DNA of 64,000 nucleotides from CAYNJF01 sp964397555 (GCA_964397555.1 CAYNJF010000005.1:1-64000); one strand, 5' to 3'; positions 8,935 to 19,165 are shown, counted from the first letter of the stretch. Notes: generated by a model not told the origin, from the sequence alone. Program-made: numbers and translations.

Positions 8935-10272
8935 TCAACTCATTTTTTCCTCAAGGTAATGGATGGTTGTGCCGCCCCGAATGAAGTTGGCATCTCGGAT
9001 CAGCTCTTGATGCAACGGGATGTTGGTCTTGATGCCATCAATGATGATTTCATCCAAAGCATTTTTCATGCGCACAATCGCCTCTTCACGCGTGGCTCCA
9101 TAAGCAATCAATTTGCCTAACAGCGAGTCGTAATGGGGGGGAACGGTGTACGAATTATATATGTGTGAGTCAAAACGGATCCCAGGGCCGCCAGGCACAT
9201 GCACCCAGTTAATTTTGCCTGGGGAGGGCATAAACGTGACGGGGTCTTCGGCGTTGATGCGACACTCAATCGCATGCCCTTTAAACTCCACCTGTTCTTG
9301 GGTGAGGCTCAAAGGTTGACCGGCAGCCACTTTTAATTGCTCTTTGACCAAATCTACGCCGGTGATGAATTCACTCACAGGATGTTCGACTTGAATGCGT
9401 GTGTTCATTTCAATGAAGTAAAATTCATTGTCTTGGAATAAAAATTCAAAGGTGCCGGCACCGCGATAACCAATGTCCAAGCATGCTTTGACGCAAGCTT
9501 GGCCAATCTTAGCGCGCAGCTCATCGGAGATTTCAGGCGCAGGCGCTTCTTCTAAGACTTTTTGATGGCGGCGCTGCATGGAGCAGTCGCGCTCACCAAG
9601 GTGAATGGCATGACCCTGACCGTCGGCAAGCACTTGGATTTCTACATGGCGCGGACGTTCAAGGTATTTTTCCATGTAGACCACAGGGTTCCCAAAGGCT
9701 GCTTGGGCTTCTTGTTGCGTCAAGGAAATCGCATTGAGAAGGGCAGCTTCTGAGTGCACCACACGCATGCCTCGACCACCACCACCGCCGGCGGCCTTGA
9801 TGATGACTGGATAACCAATGTCTTTGGCCATCGCCAGGTTTGCATGGGGATCATCGCCGAGAGGGCCATCGGAGCCTGGGACACAAGGGATCCCCGCTTT
9901 TTTCATGGCGGCAATGGCGCTGACTTTATCGCCCATCAAACGAATGGTTTCAGGTTTGGGGCCAATAAAAATAAACCCCGATTGTTCAACACGCTCTGCA
10001 AAGTCGGCATTTTCCGACAAAAAGCCGTAGCCAGGATGAATGGCAACGGAATCGGTAATCTCAGCGGCACTGATAAGCGCTGGAATGTTCAAATAGCTCT
10101 CGCCTGATGGGGGAGGGCCAACGCAAATGGCTTCATCAGCAAGACGTACGGGGAGTAAGTCACGATCCACCGTTGAATGAATGGCAACGGTCTTAACGCC
10201 CAACTCTTTACAAGCCCGAAGGACTCGAAGGGCGATTTCACCCCGGTTGGCAATGACGATTTTATCTAACAT
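8935..10272 (-). CDS. accC: Acetyl-CoA carboxylase, biotin carboxylase subunit
   Basis: ATP-dependent carboxylation of biotin on AccB, the first half-reaction of acetyl-CoA carboxylase in fatty acid synthesis. 445 residues. Visible: MLDKIVIANRGEIALRVLRA, the ATP-grasp glycine loop KAAGGGGGRGMR, the biotin-carboxylase signature FIEMNTRIQVEHPVSE, and the C-terminal ATREEAIVRM. ATG at 10272, two bases after the accB stop, gives the canonical beginning; the TTG at 10278 upstream is discounted. Confidence 0.97.
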   Translation of the reverse strand: MLDKIVIANRGEIALRVLRACKELGVKTVAIHSTVDRDLLPVRLADEAICVGPPPSGESYLNIPALISAAEITDSVAIHPGYGFLSENADFAERVEQSGFIFIGPKPETIRLMGDKVSAIAAMKKAGIPCVPGSDGPLGDDPHANLAMAKDIGYPVIIKAAGGGGGRGMRVVHSEAALLNAISLTQQEAQAAFGNPVVYMEKYLERPRHVEIQVLADGQGHAIHLGERDCSMQRRHQKVLEEAPAPEISDELRAKIGQACVKACLDIGYRGAGTFEFLFQDNEFYFIEMNTRIQVEHPVSEFITGVDLVKEQLKVAAGQPLSLTQEQVEFKGHAIECRINAEDPVTFMPSPGKINWVHVPGGPGIRFDSHIYNSYTVPPHYDSLLGKLIAYGATREEAIVRMKNALDEIIIDGIKTNIPLHQELIRDANFIRGGTTIHYLEEKMS

Positions 10273-10274
10273 GA

Positions 10275-10739
10275 TCAATCTTCTTCAATGACAAATAGCG
10301 GTTGGCCAAATTCGACGGGCTGTCCATTATCCATCATGATGGACTTAATCACCCCAGCTTTGTCAGCCTCAATTTGGTTCATCATCTTCATCGCTTCAAC
10401 GATGCAAAGCGTATCACCCACGCTCACTCGTTGCCCTTGCGTGACAAAAGGAGGGCTGTCGGGCGAAGGGGCTAAGTAAAGGGTACCCACCATTGGTGAA
10501 CAAACTTGATGACCGGAAGGAATGGTGCTCTCTGGCAACGCTTCCGGGGCTGGCGTGGGTTTGGCCGCAGACACGGGCTCAGAAGTTGGGGCATGGTAAA
10601 CTTGAGGCGCCATGGGCACCATGGTTGGATCTAAGTTGCGCTTAATGCGGACAGACTCCTCACCTTCTTTGATCTCAATTTCAGCAACGCCCGACTCTTC
10701 TACTAATTCGATGAGTTTTTTTATTTTTCGAATGTCCAT
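10275..10739 (-). CDS. accB: Biotin carboxyl carrier protein of acetyl-CoA carboxylase
   Basis: Carries the biotin shuttling carboxyl groups between AccC and the carboxyltransferase. 154 residues: an N-terminal domain starting MDIRKIKKLIELVEESG, a Pro/Ala-rich linker (about residues 42-75), and a C-terminal biotinyl domain with the lysine target in EAMKMMNQIEADKAG plus the SPMVGTLYLAPSPDSPPFV thumb region typical of bacterial AccB. It is immediately downstream of aroQ (four bases), matching the common aroQ-accB-accC order. Confidence 0.97.
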   Translation of the reverse strand: MDIRKIKKLIELVEESGVAEIEIKEGEESVRIKRNLDPTMVPMAPQVYHAPTSEPVSAAKPTPAPEALPESTIPSGHQVCSPMVGTLYLAPSPDSPPFVTQGQRVSVGDTLCIVEAMKMMNQIEADKAGVIKSIMMDNGQPVEFGQPLFVIEED

Positions 10740-10743
10740 AAAC

Positions 10744-11175
10744 CTAACCTAACCGTGTGATGGCCGCTTCTTGGGCCAATATGTAACTTTGAGGGCCAAA
10801 CCCTGAAATCACGCCAACCGCAATGTCAGAAAAGTAAGAGCGGTGGCGAAAAGGCTCTCTGGCTTGAATGTTGGATAAGTGCACCTCAATGAAAGGGATC
10901 TCAACCGCAAGACAGGCATCCCGCAAAACCACACTGGTATGGGTCAAACCGCCTGGATTCAACAACATCATATCCACATCACCCCGAGCCTGGTGAAGCT
11001 TGTCCACCAACGCATGCTCTGCATTGCTTTGAAAACACTCGACGTCAAGCCAACTAGGGGCTCTTGCCCGAAGTTGCTCATTCAAGTCTTCTAGGGTAGT
11101 GTGGCCATACAAACTAACTTCACGATTACCTAATAAGTTAAGGTTGGGTCCGTGCAAAACTAATAGTTTGGCCAT
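10744..11175 (-). CDS. aroQ: Type II 3-dehydroquinate dehydratase
   Basis: Third step of the shikimate pathway, converting 3-dehydroquinate to 3-dehydroshikimate. 143 residues. The type II motifs are clear: LLVLHGPNLNLLGNRE with an active-site loop Arg, NPGGLTHTSV, and the catalytic His in EVHLSNIQAREPFRHRSY. It heads the aroQ-accB-accC-prmA-dusB-fis-purH-purD run on the minus strand; the region upstream to 11297 is shared with the divergent cutA. Confidence 0.96.
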   Translation of the reverse strand: MAKLLVLHGPNLNLLGNREVSLYGHTTLEDLNEQLRARAPSWLDVECFQSNAEHALVDKLHQARGDVDMMLLNPGGLTHTSVVLRDACLAVEIPFIEVHLSNIQAREPFRHRSYFSDIAVGVISGFGPQSYILAQEAAITRLG

Positions 11176-11297
11176 TAAACTGACATTGTTTTTGTTGAGG
11201 ATGTTTCATTTTGCATAATTCTTGACGGTTTGTCTATGTTTCGCCGAAGAAGCCGACAAGTTTATGGATATTGTCATCAAGATTTAGAGATTCAGCC

Positions 11298-11618
11298 ATG
11301 AGCATAGACGCTTGCATTGCCTTAACCACGTTTTCCAGCCAAGAACAAGCTGAGCAACTTATCCAATACCTCTTGGAGCACCGTTGGGTGGCTTGTGCAA
11401 GCATCATTCCCGGGGTCAAGTCCATGTATCGATGGGAAGGAAAGATCGAAACTGCTCAAGAAGTCATGGTGATCTTTAAGACCAAACAATCTCTGAGCGA
11501 TGATTTGATTGAGCAAATCAAAACGCATCATCCCTATGAGGTACCTGAGGTGCTTATTTTTGCCACCCAGAAGGGCCTTGATGACTATTTAAATTGGATT
11601 GATGCGTCTACGGCTTAA
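11298..11618 (+). CDS. cutA: CutA1 divalent-cation tolerance family protein
   Basis: Small trimeric ferredoxin-like-fold protein; genetic work in E. coli links it to copper and other divalent-cation tolerance, but its biochemical role is unsettled. 106 residues with the family pattern EQAEQLIQYLLEHRWVACAS, MYRWEGKIETAQEVMVIFKT and HPYEVPEVL. The frame is open from a TTG at 11271, but ATG at 11298 gives the usual beginning. Its 3' end overlaps the convergent GGDEF gene by 11 bases. Confidence 0.93.
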   Translation: MSIDACIALTTFSSQEQAEQLIQYLLEHRWVACASIIPGVKSMYRWEGKIETAQEVMVIFKTKQSLSDDLIEQIKTHHPYEVPEVLIFATQKGLDDYLNWIDASTA

Positions 11619-13224
11619 AGTGAGTCGTTCTGTCTTTGCCGTTGTGTTTTGAGGTGTACAAGGCTTTGTCGGCCGACTCAATAAGAGCCTCGGCCGACGC
11701 AATGGTCTCGCTGAGATCGGAAACGCCCGCACTGAAGCTTACTTGGAACTCCTCCCCTTCATTGGATTTGAATACCACTTTAGAGAAGGCCTTTCGAATA
11801 TCCTCAATGATGCTCATGGTCGATTGGGCGCAAGATTTTGGTAAGATGACGGCAAACTCTTCACCGCCATAACGGCCTACGCTGTCGGTTTTACGCACTC
11901 GTTGTTTGATGAGGCGAGATAGGTTTTTGATGACCGCATCTCCAACCGGGTGTCCGTAGGTGTCGTTGATCATTTTAAAGTTATCGATGTCGATCATCAC
12001 AAAGCACAACTCATCCTGATCGCGTTGCGATCGGGCCACTTCTTGGTTCAGTTGTTCCAAAATACGAGTGTGGTTTAAAAGGCCGGTCAGAGAGTCTTGG
12101 ATCATTTCTGCACGTAGGTGGCGGTAGCGATCAATTCTTGATGTAACCGCGTTGATAAGATGATCTTCTTCGATGGGTTTGGTCAAAAAGTCATCCCCTC
12201 CTAATCGCATGGCGGTCATCTGGGTCTCCACATTGGACTCAGAGGACAAAAAGACGATGGGGATCCCAATGTAGCTTTCTTGTTGTCGAATAACCGAAGC
12301 AAGCTCAATTCCAGTGCAAACTGGCATGTATAAGTCCATTAAAATGAGCTCGGGTTGAAACTCCTCCAACAAGTGGCTGATTTCAAGTGGATTGGTGACA
12401 AACTCGACAATCATATTGACCTTTTCGAGAATCTTTTTTATGGCCATGGCTTGAGCCGAGGAGTCTTCGACCATCAATACTCGATAAGGACTTGCTTCCC
12501 CGACAGGGACCACTAAGTCGTCGATGGTCTCGAGCAGGGTTGAAAATTCAACCGGAAGCTGGAAAAACGCTTTCCCACCGATGCGGACACTAAACAATCG
12601 AAGCTCAACCGTATCCTCATCACTGACCATGACCATGGGAAGTGCATCCGGCAAGTCATCAAAAACCTCGGTGTTGAGATCGGGACAAAACGATAAATCC
12701 ATGATCACCCCAGCGATGGTGAGCAGATCGTGTTGAGCCAACACAATGGATTTTAACTCATGAAGGTTTTCAGCAATCAGAGTTTCGTAGCCAAAAAATG
12801 AGAATTGGCCAGCGATCTCTTCGGCCAAAGCATTATCCGATAAGCCGATCACAATCTTGGAGTGATACAAACTGTTCTTGGATGCCTCTAAGATGTTGTC
12901 GTCCGGGTGATAGAGTTTTGCCAACATCTCAACTTGGACGGTGATGAGCGAGTATATCTGCTCTTTCTCGAGAGGCTCAGATTGGTGTAATCCATCTAAA
13001 AATCCAATCAGATTTTTGCAATGATGAATGGCTTTCGAAAGGCCTGCAGCCTGGGCGAGCATCATGATTTGATGAATCTGCTCTTTAAGGTTGGCACTGT
13101 CATCGGATTGATAATGCTGGCGCAATTGACTCAGCCCGGTTTGCAGCTGTGCCACTTTCATAGGCAAGCGTTTTGCAAACAGCTCTTCGGCGACATGGAC
13201 TTTATGATGCACTCTTTGGGTCAT
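11608..13224 (-). CDS. Receiver-GGDEF response regulator (putative diguanylate cyclase)
   Basis: Predicted to make cyclic di-GMP from GTP under phosphorelay control. 538 residues. An N-terminal helical Hpt-like region (about 1-115) lacks a clear HxLKG motif. A degenerate receiver (about 120-240) has no N-terminal acidic pair and no conserved Lys. A canonical receiver follows (about 245-365) with MVEDS, the phospho-Asp in LILMDLYMP and Lys in FLTKP. The C-terminal GGDEF domain (about 370-535) has MIDIDNFKMINDTYGHPVGD, an intact GGEEF active site, and an RKTD inhibitory site five residues before it. ATG at 13224 is chosen over TTG at 13236. Confidence 0.92.
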   Translation of the reverse strand: MTQRVHHKVHVAEELFAKRLPMKVAQLQTGLSQLRQHYQSDDSANLKEQIHQIMMLAQAAGLSKAIHHCKNLIGFLDGLHQSEPLEKEQIYSLITVQVEMLAKLYHPDDNILEASKNSLYHSKIVIGLSDNALAEEIAGQFSFFGYETLIAENLHELKSIVLAQHDLLTIAGVIMDLSFCPDLNTEVFDDLPDALPMVMVSDEDTVELRLFSVRIGGKAFFQLPVEFSTLLETIDDLVVPVGEASPYRVLMVEDSSAQAMAIKKILEKVNMIVEFVTNPLEISHLLEEFQPELILMDLYMPVCTGIELASVIRQQESYIGIPIVFLSSESNVETQMTAMRLGGDDFLTKPIEEDHLINAVTSRIDRYRHLRAEMIQDSLTGLLNHTRILEQLNQEVARSQRDQDELCFVMIDIDNFKMINDTYGHPVGDAVIKNLSRLIKQRVRKTDSVGRYGGEEFAVILPKSCAQSTMSIIEDIRKAFSKVVFKSNEGEEFQVSFSAGVSDLSETIASAEALIESADKALYTSKHNGKDRTTHFKP

Positions 13225-13335
13225 GGAGTGCCCCAATATACGTGTATCATCACATAAATACTTTCATAGACATGTCTTTGTATCGGCCCTTTGCGCATTT
13301 CATGAAAGCTTATGAATCTTTTTTCTAGGGCGGCA

Positions 13336-13364
13336 CTTGAAAAAATTACCCCTATCACCATATA
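13336..13364 (+). promoter_or_regulatory. Putative sigma32 (heat-shock) promoter of groESL
   Basis: CTTGAAA at 13336-13342 and CACCATATA at 13356-13364 are separated by 13 bases. This fits the RpoH consensus (CTTGAAA, 13-15 bases, CCCCATnTA). It lies about 120 bases upstream of the groES start. Confidence 0.7.
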
Positions 13365-13383
13365 TCAACCAGAAAGACTGGCT

Positions 13384-13402
13384 ATGCGCTCAGCAAGCGC
13401 AT
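13384..13402 (+). promoter_or_regulatory. Perfect inverted repeat in the groESL leader
   Basis: ATGCGCT, a five-base loop, then AGCGCAT: a 7-bp perfect stem just downstream of the sigma32-like promoter and inside the predicted 5' untranslated region. It does not match the CIRCE operator. It may be an operator or an mRNA structure; no role is shown. Confidence 0.45.
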
Positions 13403-13485
13403 ATGATGAGTCTGATTTAAAAGCCTTATAAGTTAGGCAACTGAAAATTTTATGACCATGAAACGACGTGAGGAGAGATAACTCA

Positions 13486-13788
13486 ATGAGTATCAGCACC
13501 AAAGTGACGCCTTTAGGTGATCGAGTTCTAGTCCAGCAGGATGATCAAACACAGGTTAGCGAAGGTGGTATCTACCTTCCTGAGACGGCACAAGAAGCAC
13601 CTCATTGGGGTACTGTGATTCGTTGTGGTCAAGGTAAAGTCCTTGATAGCGGTGAAAGATTGCCTTTGAGCGTAAAAGAAGGTGACAAAGTCATTTTTGG
13701 TAAATACGCCGGCACCAAAGTGCAAGTAGACTCCGCAGAGCTTTTGTTCATGCGTGAAGATGACATCATGGCTGTTGTTGAAAGCTAA
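13486..13788 (+). CDS. groES: Co-chaperonin GroES
   Basis: Ten-kilodalton lid of the GroEL folding chamber. 100 residues, with TPLGDRVLVQQDD at the N-terminus, the mobile-loop region TQVSEGGIYLPETAQEAPHWG, and GDKVIFGKYAGTKV near the end. ATG at 13486 is supported by AGGAGA ten bases upstream; the longer frame from 13468 would put extra residues before the conserved start. groEL follows after 32 bases. Confidence 0.96.
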   Translation: MSISTKVTPLGDRVLVQQDDQTQVSEGGIYLPETAQEAPHWGTVIRCGQGKVLDSGERLPLSVKEGDKVIFGKYAGTKVQVDSAELLFMREDDIMAVVES

Positions 13789-13820
13789 GCAAACATTATT
13801 ATTAGTAAGGTGTAAATAAT

Positions 13821-15476
<1,656 letters not shown>

Positions 15477-15496
15477 TTGCCCCTTACCCAAACGCT

Positions 15497-15527
15497 AAAA
15501 ACCCCGGCTTGTCCGGGGTTTTTTTTG
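15497..15527. terminator. Intrinsic terminator after groEL
   Basis: Stem ACCCCGG / CCGGGGT with loop CTTGT, followed by eight T. A run of A on the left side means it can also act for the convergent coq7 transcript. Confidence 0.9.
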
Positions 15528-15563
15528 TCTCATGTTTTTTGAGTGGGTTGCGGTGGGATAGGT

Positions 15564-16199
15564 TTACACGTAGTAGGTAAGCGAGGTCATCAGCTTAGAG
15601 GTGTAACTCATGGCTTGTTTCATGGGCTCTGGGAACATCGCGGCACCATAGTCATTGGCTTTTTGCTCATGCTCAGATTCATCCCATATCATTTGGGATA
15701 CGATGGCTCGGCTTTTATGATCGTGCTCTGGCAACCGTTCTAGGTGAGACTTGAGATGTTTCACCACCTGATTTTCGGTTTGAGCCACAAAGCCTAAACT
15801 CCATTTATCGCCAGCAAGGCCTGCACCAAACCCAATCGCAAAAGAGCCAAACCACCACAATGGATTTAAGTAGCTGGTGTGTCCACCAAGCTCATGAAGT
15901 CGCTCAGCGCACCACGCTAAATGATCAATTTCTTCTTCGGCCGATTCTTGCATGGCTTGGCGAACTTTTTTATCTCGAGCCGCCAAGGCTTGGCCTTGAT
16001 ACAAGGCTTGCGCACACACTTCGCCAGTGTGGTTGATTCTCATTAAGCCAATGCTACGCTTTCGTTCAGGTTCGCTTAAATCGGTTTCCATGACAGGATC
16101 CGATGGGTTGGAACGCTGATTCGGGAGTGTGTTGGCCAATGTGCGAATGCACATATCAATCTGTTGTATGAATAAATCACCGGGTGATATTGAGCGCAT
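15564..16199 (-). CDS. coq7: Coq7-type demethoxyubiquinone hydroxylase
   Basis: Di-iron carboxylate monooxygenase that hydroxylates demethoxyubiquinone in ubiquinone synthesis, used by bacteria in place of the flavoprotein UbiF. 211 residues. Iron-ligand motifs are visible: MRINHTGEVCAQALYQGQ, SAEEEIDHLAWCAERL and DESEHEQKA. Hydrophobic residues around PLWWFGSFAIGFGAGLAGDK fit the membrane-associated hairpin of the family. It is convergent with groEL and divergent from the bufferin operon. Confidence 0.93.
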   Translation of the reverse strand: MRSISPGDLFIQQIDMCIRTLANTLPNQRSNPSDPVMETDLSEPERKRSIGLMRINHTGEVCAQALYQGQALAARDKKVRQAMQESAEEEIDHLAWCAERLHELGGHTSYLNPLWWFGSFAIGFGAGLAGDKWSLGFVAQTENQVVKHLKSHLERLPEHDHKSRAIVSQMIWDESEHEQKANDYGAAMFPEPMKQAMSYTSKLMTSLTYYV

Positions 16200-16278
16200 A
16201 TTTGACTATAGTTGATCAATGTAGTCCCACATTATATCACTGTTTGATGAGTCATTCAGTTACCTCGAGGAGAGAATT

Positions 16279-16536
16279 ATGAGCGTAAAAGCAAAAGACG
16301 TTGTGACAGGTGCCGTTGCTACATTAATGGCGTTAGGTTTAGCAAGTGCTTCAGGTGCAGCTATGGCCGATGGCCCCAAAGAGAAATGTGCTGGCGTGGT
16401 CAAAGCTGGTAAAAACGATTGTGGGACAAGCAAGCACTCTTGTGCAGGTCAAGCCACGGTGGATGGTGATCCAGAAGAGTGGATGTACGTTCCAGCAGGT
16501 ACATGCGATCGCCTAGTCGGTGGTAAAAAGCTCTAA
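16279..16536 (+). CDS. bufA: Bufferin precursor (DUF2282), copper-binding RiPP
   Basis: 85-residue precursor of the DUF2282 family. Bufferins are ribosomal peptides whose cysteines are modified by a DUF692 (MNIO) enzyme and which bind copper in the periplasm. A signal peptide spans about residues 1-30 (hydrophobic 8-28, Ala-Met-Ala before Asp31). The mature part has the four family cysteines at 37, 48, 55 and 76 in EKCAGVVKAGKNDCG, HSCAGQ and PAGTCDRL. GAGGAGAG precedes the ATG. bufB starts seven bases after its stop. The metal is inferred from the family. Confidence 0.9.
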   Translation: MSVKAKDVVTGAVATLMALGLASASGAAMADGPKEKCAGVVKAGKNDCGTSKHSCAGQATVDGDPEEWMYVPAGTCDRLVGGKKL

Positions 16537-16542
16537 TTAACC

Positions 16543-17394
16543 ATGAGCTTGCACTCAGGACCAATCCAGGGAGTCGGGATTGGTCTTCGCTCTTGTCATT
16601 TTGATTCCATTCTTAGTCAAAAACCTCAAGTACCCTGGTTCGAGATCATTTCTGAAAATTACATGAACCAAGGGGCCCGAGTCATGACGCATCTGTTAAA
16701 AGTCAGAGAGTCTTACCCTGTATGCATGCATGGGGTCTCCTTATCGATTGGCTCTTGTGATCCACTCAATCAGACGTATCTCAAGCACTTAAAAGCCTTA
16801 GCACATCAGGTTGAGCCGGTGTATATTTCAGATCATTTATGCTGGAGTTCGCTCCATGGTCGTTACGTTCCGGATTTGCTGCCTTTGCCCTACACCAGCG
16901 AGGCTCTTGAACATGTGGCTTCAAGGGTTCAAGCTGTCCAGGAGTATTTGGGGCGACGAATACTGATTGAGAATGTATCCAGCTATCTTGAGTTCAACGA
17001 CAACCAAATGCATGAATGGGTTTTTTTGAGTGAGCTTGTCAAAAAAGCCGATTGCGACATCCTGCTTGATGTGAACAACATTGTGGTGTCTGCGGTCAAT
17101 CATGGGTTTGATCCCATCGATTACCTAAAGGTAATCCCCAAAGAGCGTGTCAAAGAAATTCATCTAGGTGGCTACGAAGAGCATACCACTCACCTCATTG
17201 ATACCCATGGCGCCATGGTTCATGAGCCGGTTTGGGCGTTGTATGAAAAGGCGCTCAACTTGTTTGGCCAGGTTCCAACTCTAATCGAGTGGGACAACAA
17301 CATTCCTGAGTTTGATGTTTTGCAAGAACAAGCCACCATCGCAAACCGCATAAGAGAAAAGGTTCATGGCCACCCTCAAACAGTTGCAAGCTGA
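16543..17394 (+). CDS. bufB: DUF692 multinuclear iron oxidase (bufferin maturase)
   Basis: TIM-barrel MNIO enzyme of 283 residues, expected to modify the BufA cysteines using an iron cluster and oxygen. Likely metal-binding and active-site blocks are VCMHGVSLSIG, YISDHLCWSS, LIENVSSYLEF, LLDVNNIVVSAVNHGFDP, EIHLGGYEEH, DTHGAMVHEPVW and LIEWDNNIPEF. It lies between the precursor and the DUF2063 partner, which it overlaps by 29 bases, so all three are probably one transcript. Confidence 0.92.
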   Translation: MSLHSGPIQGVGIGLRSCHFDSILSQKPQVPWFEIISENYMNQGARVMTHLLKVRESYPVCMHGVSLSIGSCDPLNQTYLKHLKALAHQVEPVYISDHLCWSSLHGRYVPDLLPLPYTSEALEHVASRVQAVQEYLGRRILIENVSSYLEFNDNQMHEWVFLSELVKKADCDILLDVNNIVVSAVNHGFDPIDYLKVIPKERVKEIHLGGYEEHTTHLIDTHGAMVHEPVWALYEKALNLFGQVPTLIEWDNNIPEFDVLQEQATIANRIREKVHGHPQTVAS

Positions 17395-18148
17395 CATGAT
17401 GGAGGCTCTGTTTGATAAAGAGCCTAAAACTCATTGGATCAAAGCCTGTGGTGCCAAAACGCCACTGGATGACATCACGGTGTATCGTAACAGCGCCCAA
17501 GGCAATACCTTCGAGGCATTTAAAGAGGTGTACCCAGTTGTCCATAAGTTGGTGGGAGAGTCTTATTTTGCTCACTTATTCCGACAGTTTTATCAAGCGT
17601 TTCCTCACTTGCATTACGATTTGGGTGACTATGGCGAAGACTTTCCCTCGTGGTGTCTGAGCATTGAATCACTCAAAGACTACCCCTACATACCTCAAGT
17701 GGGTCAATTGGAATGGGCAGTTCATCGTAGCGTCAATGGTCCTTCTTATACGAACCGACTTGAGCCCTTGGCCCTTGGTCAATTAAACGAAGAGCAAATG
17801 GCTCATGTGGTGTTCGAACGAGTCCCTCAAAGCACCGTCATCGAAAGCGATTACCCTATTTTGGCCATTTTTGAATCCAATCAAGATGATTTTACGGGCG
17901 ACCATCAGATCAATCTTGATGAGCCAGGTGATAAACTTTTTGTTTGGCGTCATGGTTTGGATTTGCGCATTGAACGCCTCGGCGATGATGAGTGTCTTTT
18001 TCTCAAACGAGTCAGTGAAGGCCATGGCATGGGAGAGCTTCTAACTCGTTTATCCCAAGACGATTCTGTGAGTCTTGAACAATGCCAAAAAGTCTTAGCA
18101 AAAGCCATACAAAAGGGTTGGTTAGTCGGCTTTAATGTACTACAATAA
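17366..18148 (+). CDS. bufC: DUF2063 partner protein of the bufferin maturase
   Basis: 260 residues. The N-terminal DUF2063 domain (about 5-100: YRNSAQGNTFEAFKEVYPVV, GESYFAHLFRQFYQ and HYDLGDYGEDFPSW) is thought to bind the precursor peptide and present it to the DUF692 enzyme. The start ATG lies inside the end of bufB, after AAAAGG. No DoxX-type bufD is seen after it; the next gene is a DUF47 protein 29 bases downstream. Confidence 0.9.
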   Translation: MATLKQLQADMMEALFDKEPKTHWIKACGAKTPLDDITVYRNSAQGNTFEAFKEVYPVVHKLVGESYFAHLFRQFYQAFPHLHYDLGDYGEDFPSWCLSIESLKDYPYIPQVGQLEWAVHRSVNGPSYTNRLEPLALGQLNEEQMAHVVFERVPQSTVIESDYPILAIFESNQDDFTGDHQINLDEPGDKLFVWRHGLDLRIERLGDDECLFLKRVSEGHGMGELLTRLSQDDSVSLEQCQKVLAKAIQKGWLVGFNVLQ

Positions 18149-18177
18149 CGGCTAAGTTTGGACCATAGGCTGCGCTC

Positions 18178-18846
18178 ATGAGTTTCTTAAGCATTTTCGC
18201 TCAATCTCCTTTTCAATCGATTCAAGAGCATATGGATTGCGTCTACGAATGTGTCCAAGCATTAGAACCCTTTTTCAATGCGGTGTTGGAAGAAGACTGG
18301 GAAAAAGCCAAAGCTTGTCACGATAAAGTTTCCCAGCTTGAGCACAAAGCCGATCAAATAAAGAATCAGATTTACACCCACTTGCCCACAGGACTTTTCA
18401 TGCCGGTCTCTCGTGGCGACTTGCTGCAAATGGTGCGAGCCCAAGATAAAATCGCCAACCGGGCCGAAGATATCTCTGGTCTCATCATTGGCCGCCAAAT
18501 GACGATCCCTCAAGGCATTGCTGGTCCCATTAAAGACTACGTTGTCAGCTCTAGGCGCACCGCAAAACAAGCCAAAGCCACCATTAATGAACTTGATGAG
18601 CTATTAGAGACAGGCTTTAAGGGCAAAGAAGTTGAATTGGTCAAAGGCATGATTGCTGAGCTTGATAAAATGGAGACTAACTCCGACGGGCTTCAAATTG
18701 AAATCCGCTCAGAACTTTTTCGGATTGAAAAAGAATTGCCACCGGTTGATGTGATGTTTTTGTATAAGATCATTGAGTTAATTGGTGAAGTGGCCGATCT
18801 GGCGCAACGAGTCGGCCACCAATTTTTACTGCTTTTAGCTAAATAG
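18178..18846 (+). CDS. DUF47 / TIGR00153 PhoU-like protein
   Basis: 222-residue all-helical protein of the PhoU-like DUF47 family, which is usually paired with Pit phosphate transporters and thought to regulate them. Characteristic text: FNAVLEEDWEKAKACHDKVSQLEHKAD, here abbreviated to EHKADQIKNQI, and MPVSRGDLLQMVRAQDKIAN. A pit gene is present in the window but 4.8 kb away on the opposite strand, so the usual operon is split. It ends one base before the convergent coiled-coil gene. Confidence 0.88.
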   Translation: MSFLSIFAQSPFQSIQEHMDCVYECVQALEPFFNAVLEEDWEKAKACHDKVSQLEHKADQIKNQIYTHLPTGLFMPVSRGDLLQMVRAQDKIANRAEDISGLIIGRQMTIPQGIAGPIKDYVVSSRRTAKQAKATINELDELLETGFKGKEVELVKGMIAELDKMETNSDGLQIEIRSELFRIEKELPPVDVMFLYKIIELIGEVADLAQRVGHQFLLLLAK

Positions 18847-18847
18847 A

Positions 18848-19090
18848 CTAAAGTTCAACGGCTTCTTCAGTGCGCACAACATGAGTTTGCTGGCCGTTTT
18901 CTTGGGTCGGCGCTTCAATGTTGTCAAAACGCTTAATCAGTTGACCCAAATCTTCACGCCACTGCTCTTGTTCGCAACGAAGCGCCGCGTTTTCTTCTTC
19001 AAGCTCTTCAATCTGCAGCCTAAGCAGTTCAATTAGGTCGACTGCGTGCTGAACTTTTTGCTCAAGTTTGGTCAATAAATCGGACACCAT
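18848..19090 (-). CDS. Small coiled-coil protein, ZapB/TIGR02449-like
   Basis: 80 residues, almost entirely heptad-type helix between residues 4 and 52 (LIELLRLQIEELEEENAALR), ending with an acidic tail. This resembles the TIGR02449/ZapB group of small coiled-coil proteins linked to cell division. No zapA is nearby, so the link to division rests only on sequence type. It is divergent from the DUF2970 gene. Confidence 0.6.
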   Translation of the reverse strand: MVSDLLTKLEQKVQHAVDLIELLRLQIEELEEENAALRCEQEQWREDLGQLIKRFDNIEAPTQENGQQTHVVRTEEAVEL

Positions 19091-19165
19091 ATTTGCCTCA
19101 TCTCATGGAATTACTTATCTATGATAAAGTGTACTCACTCCTAAGTGTATGAGCAAGTTAAGGCA

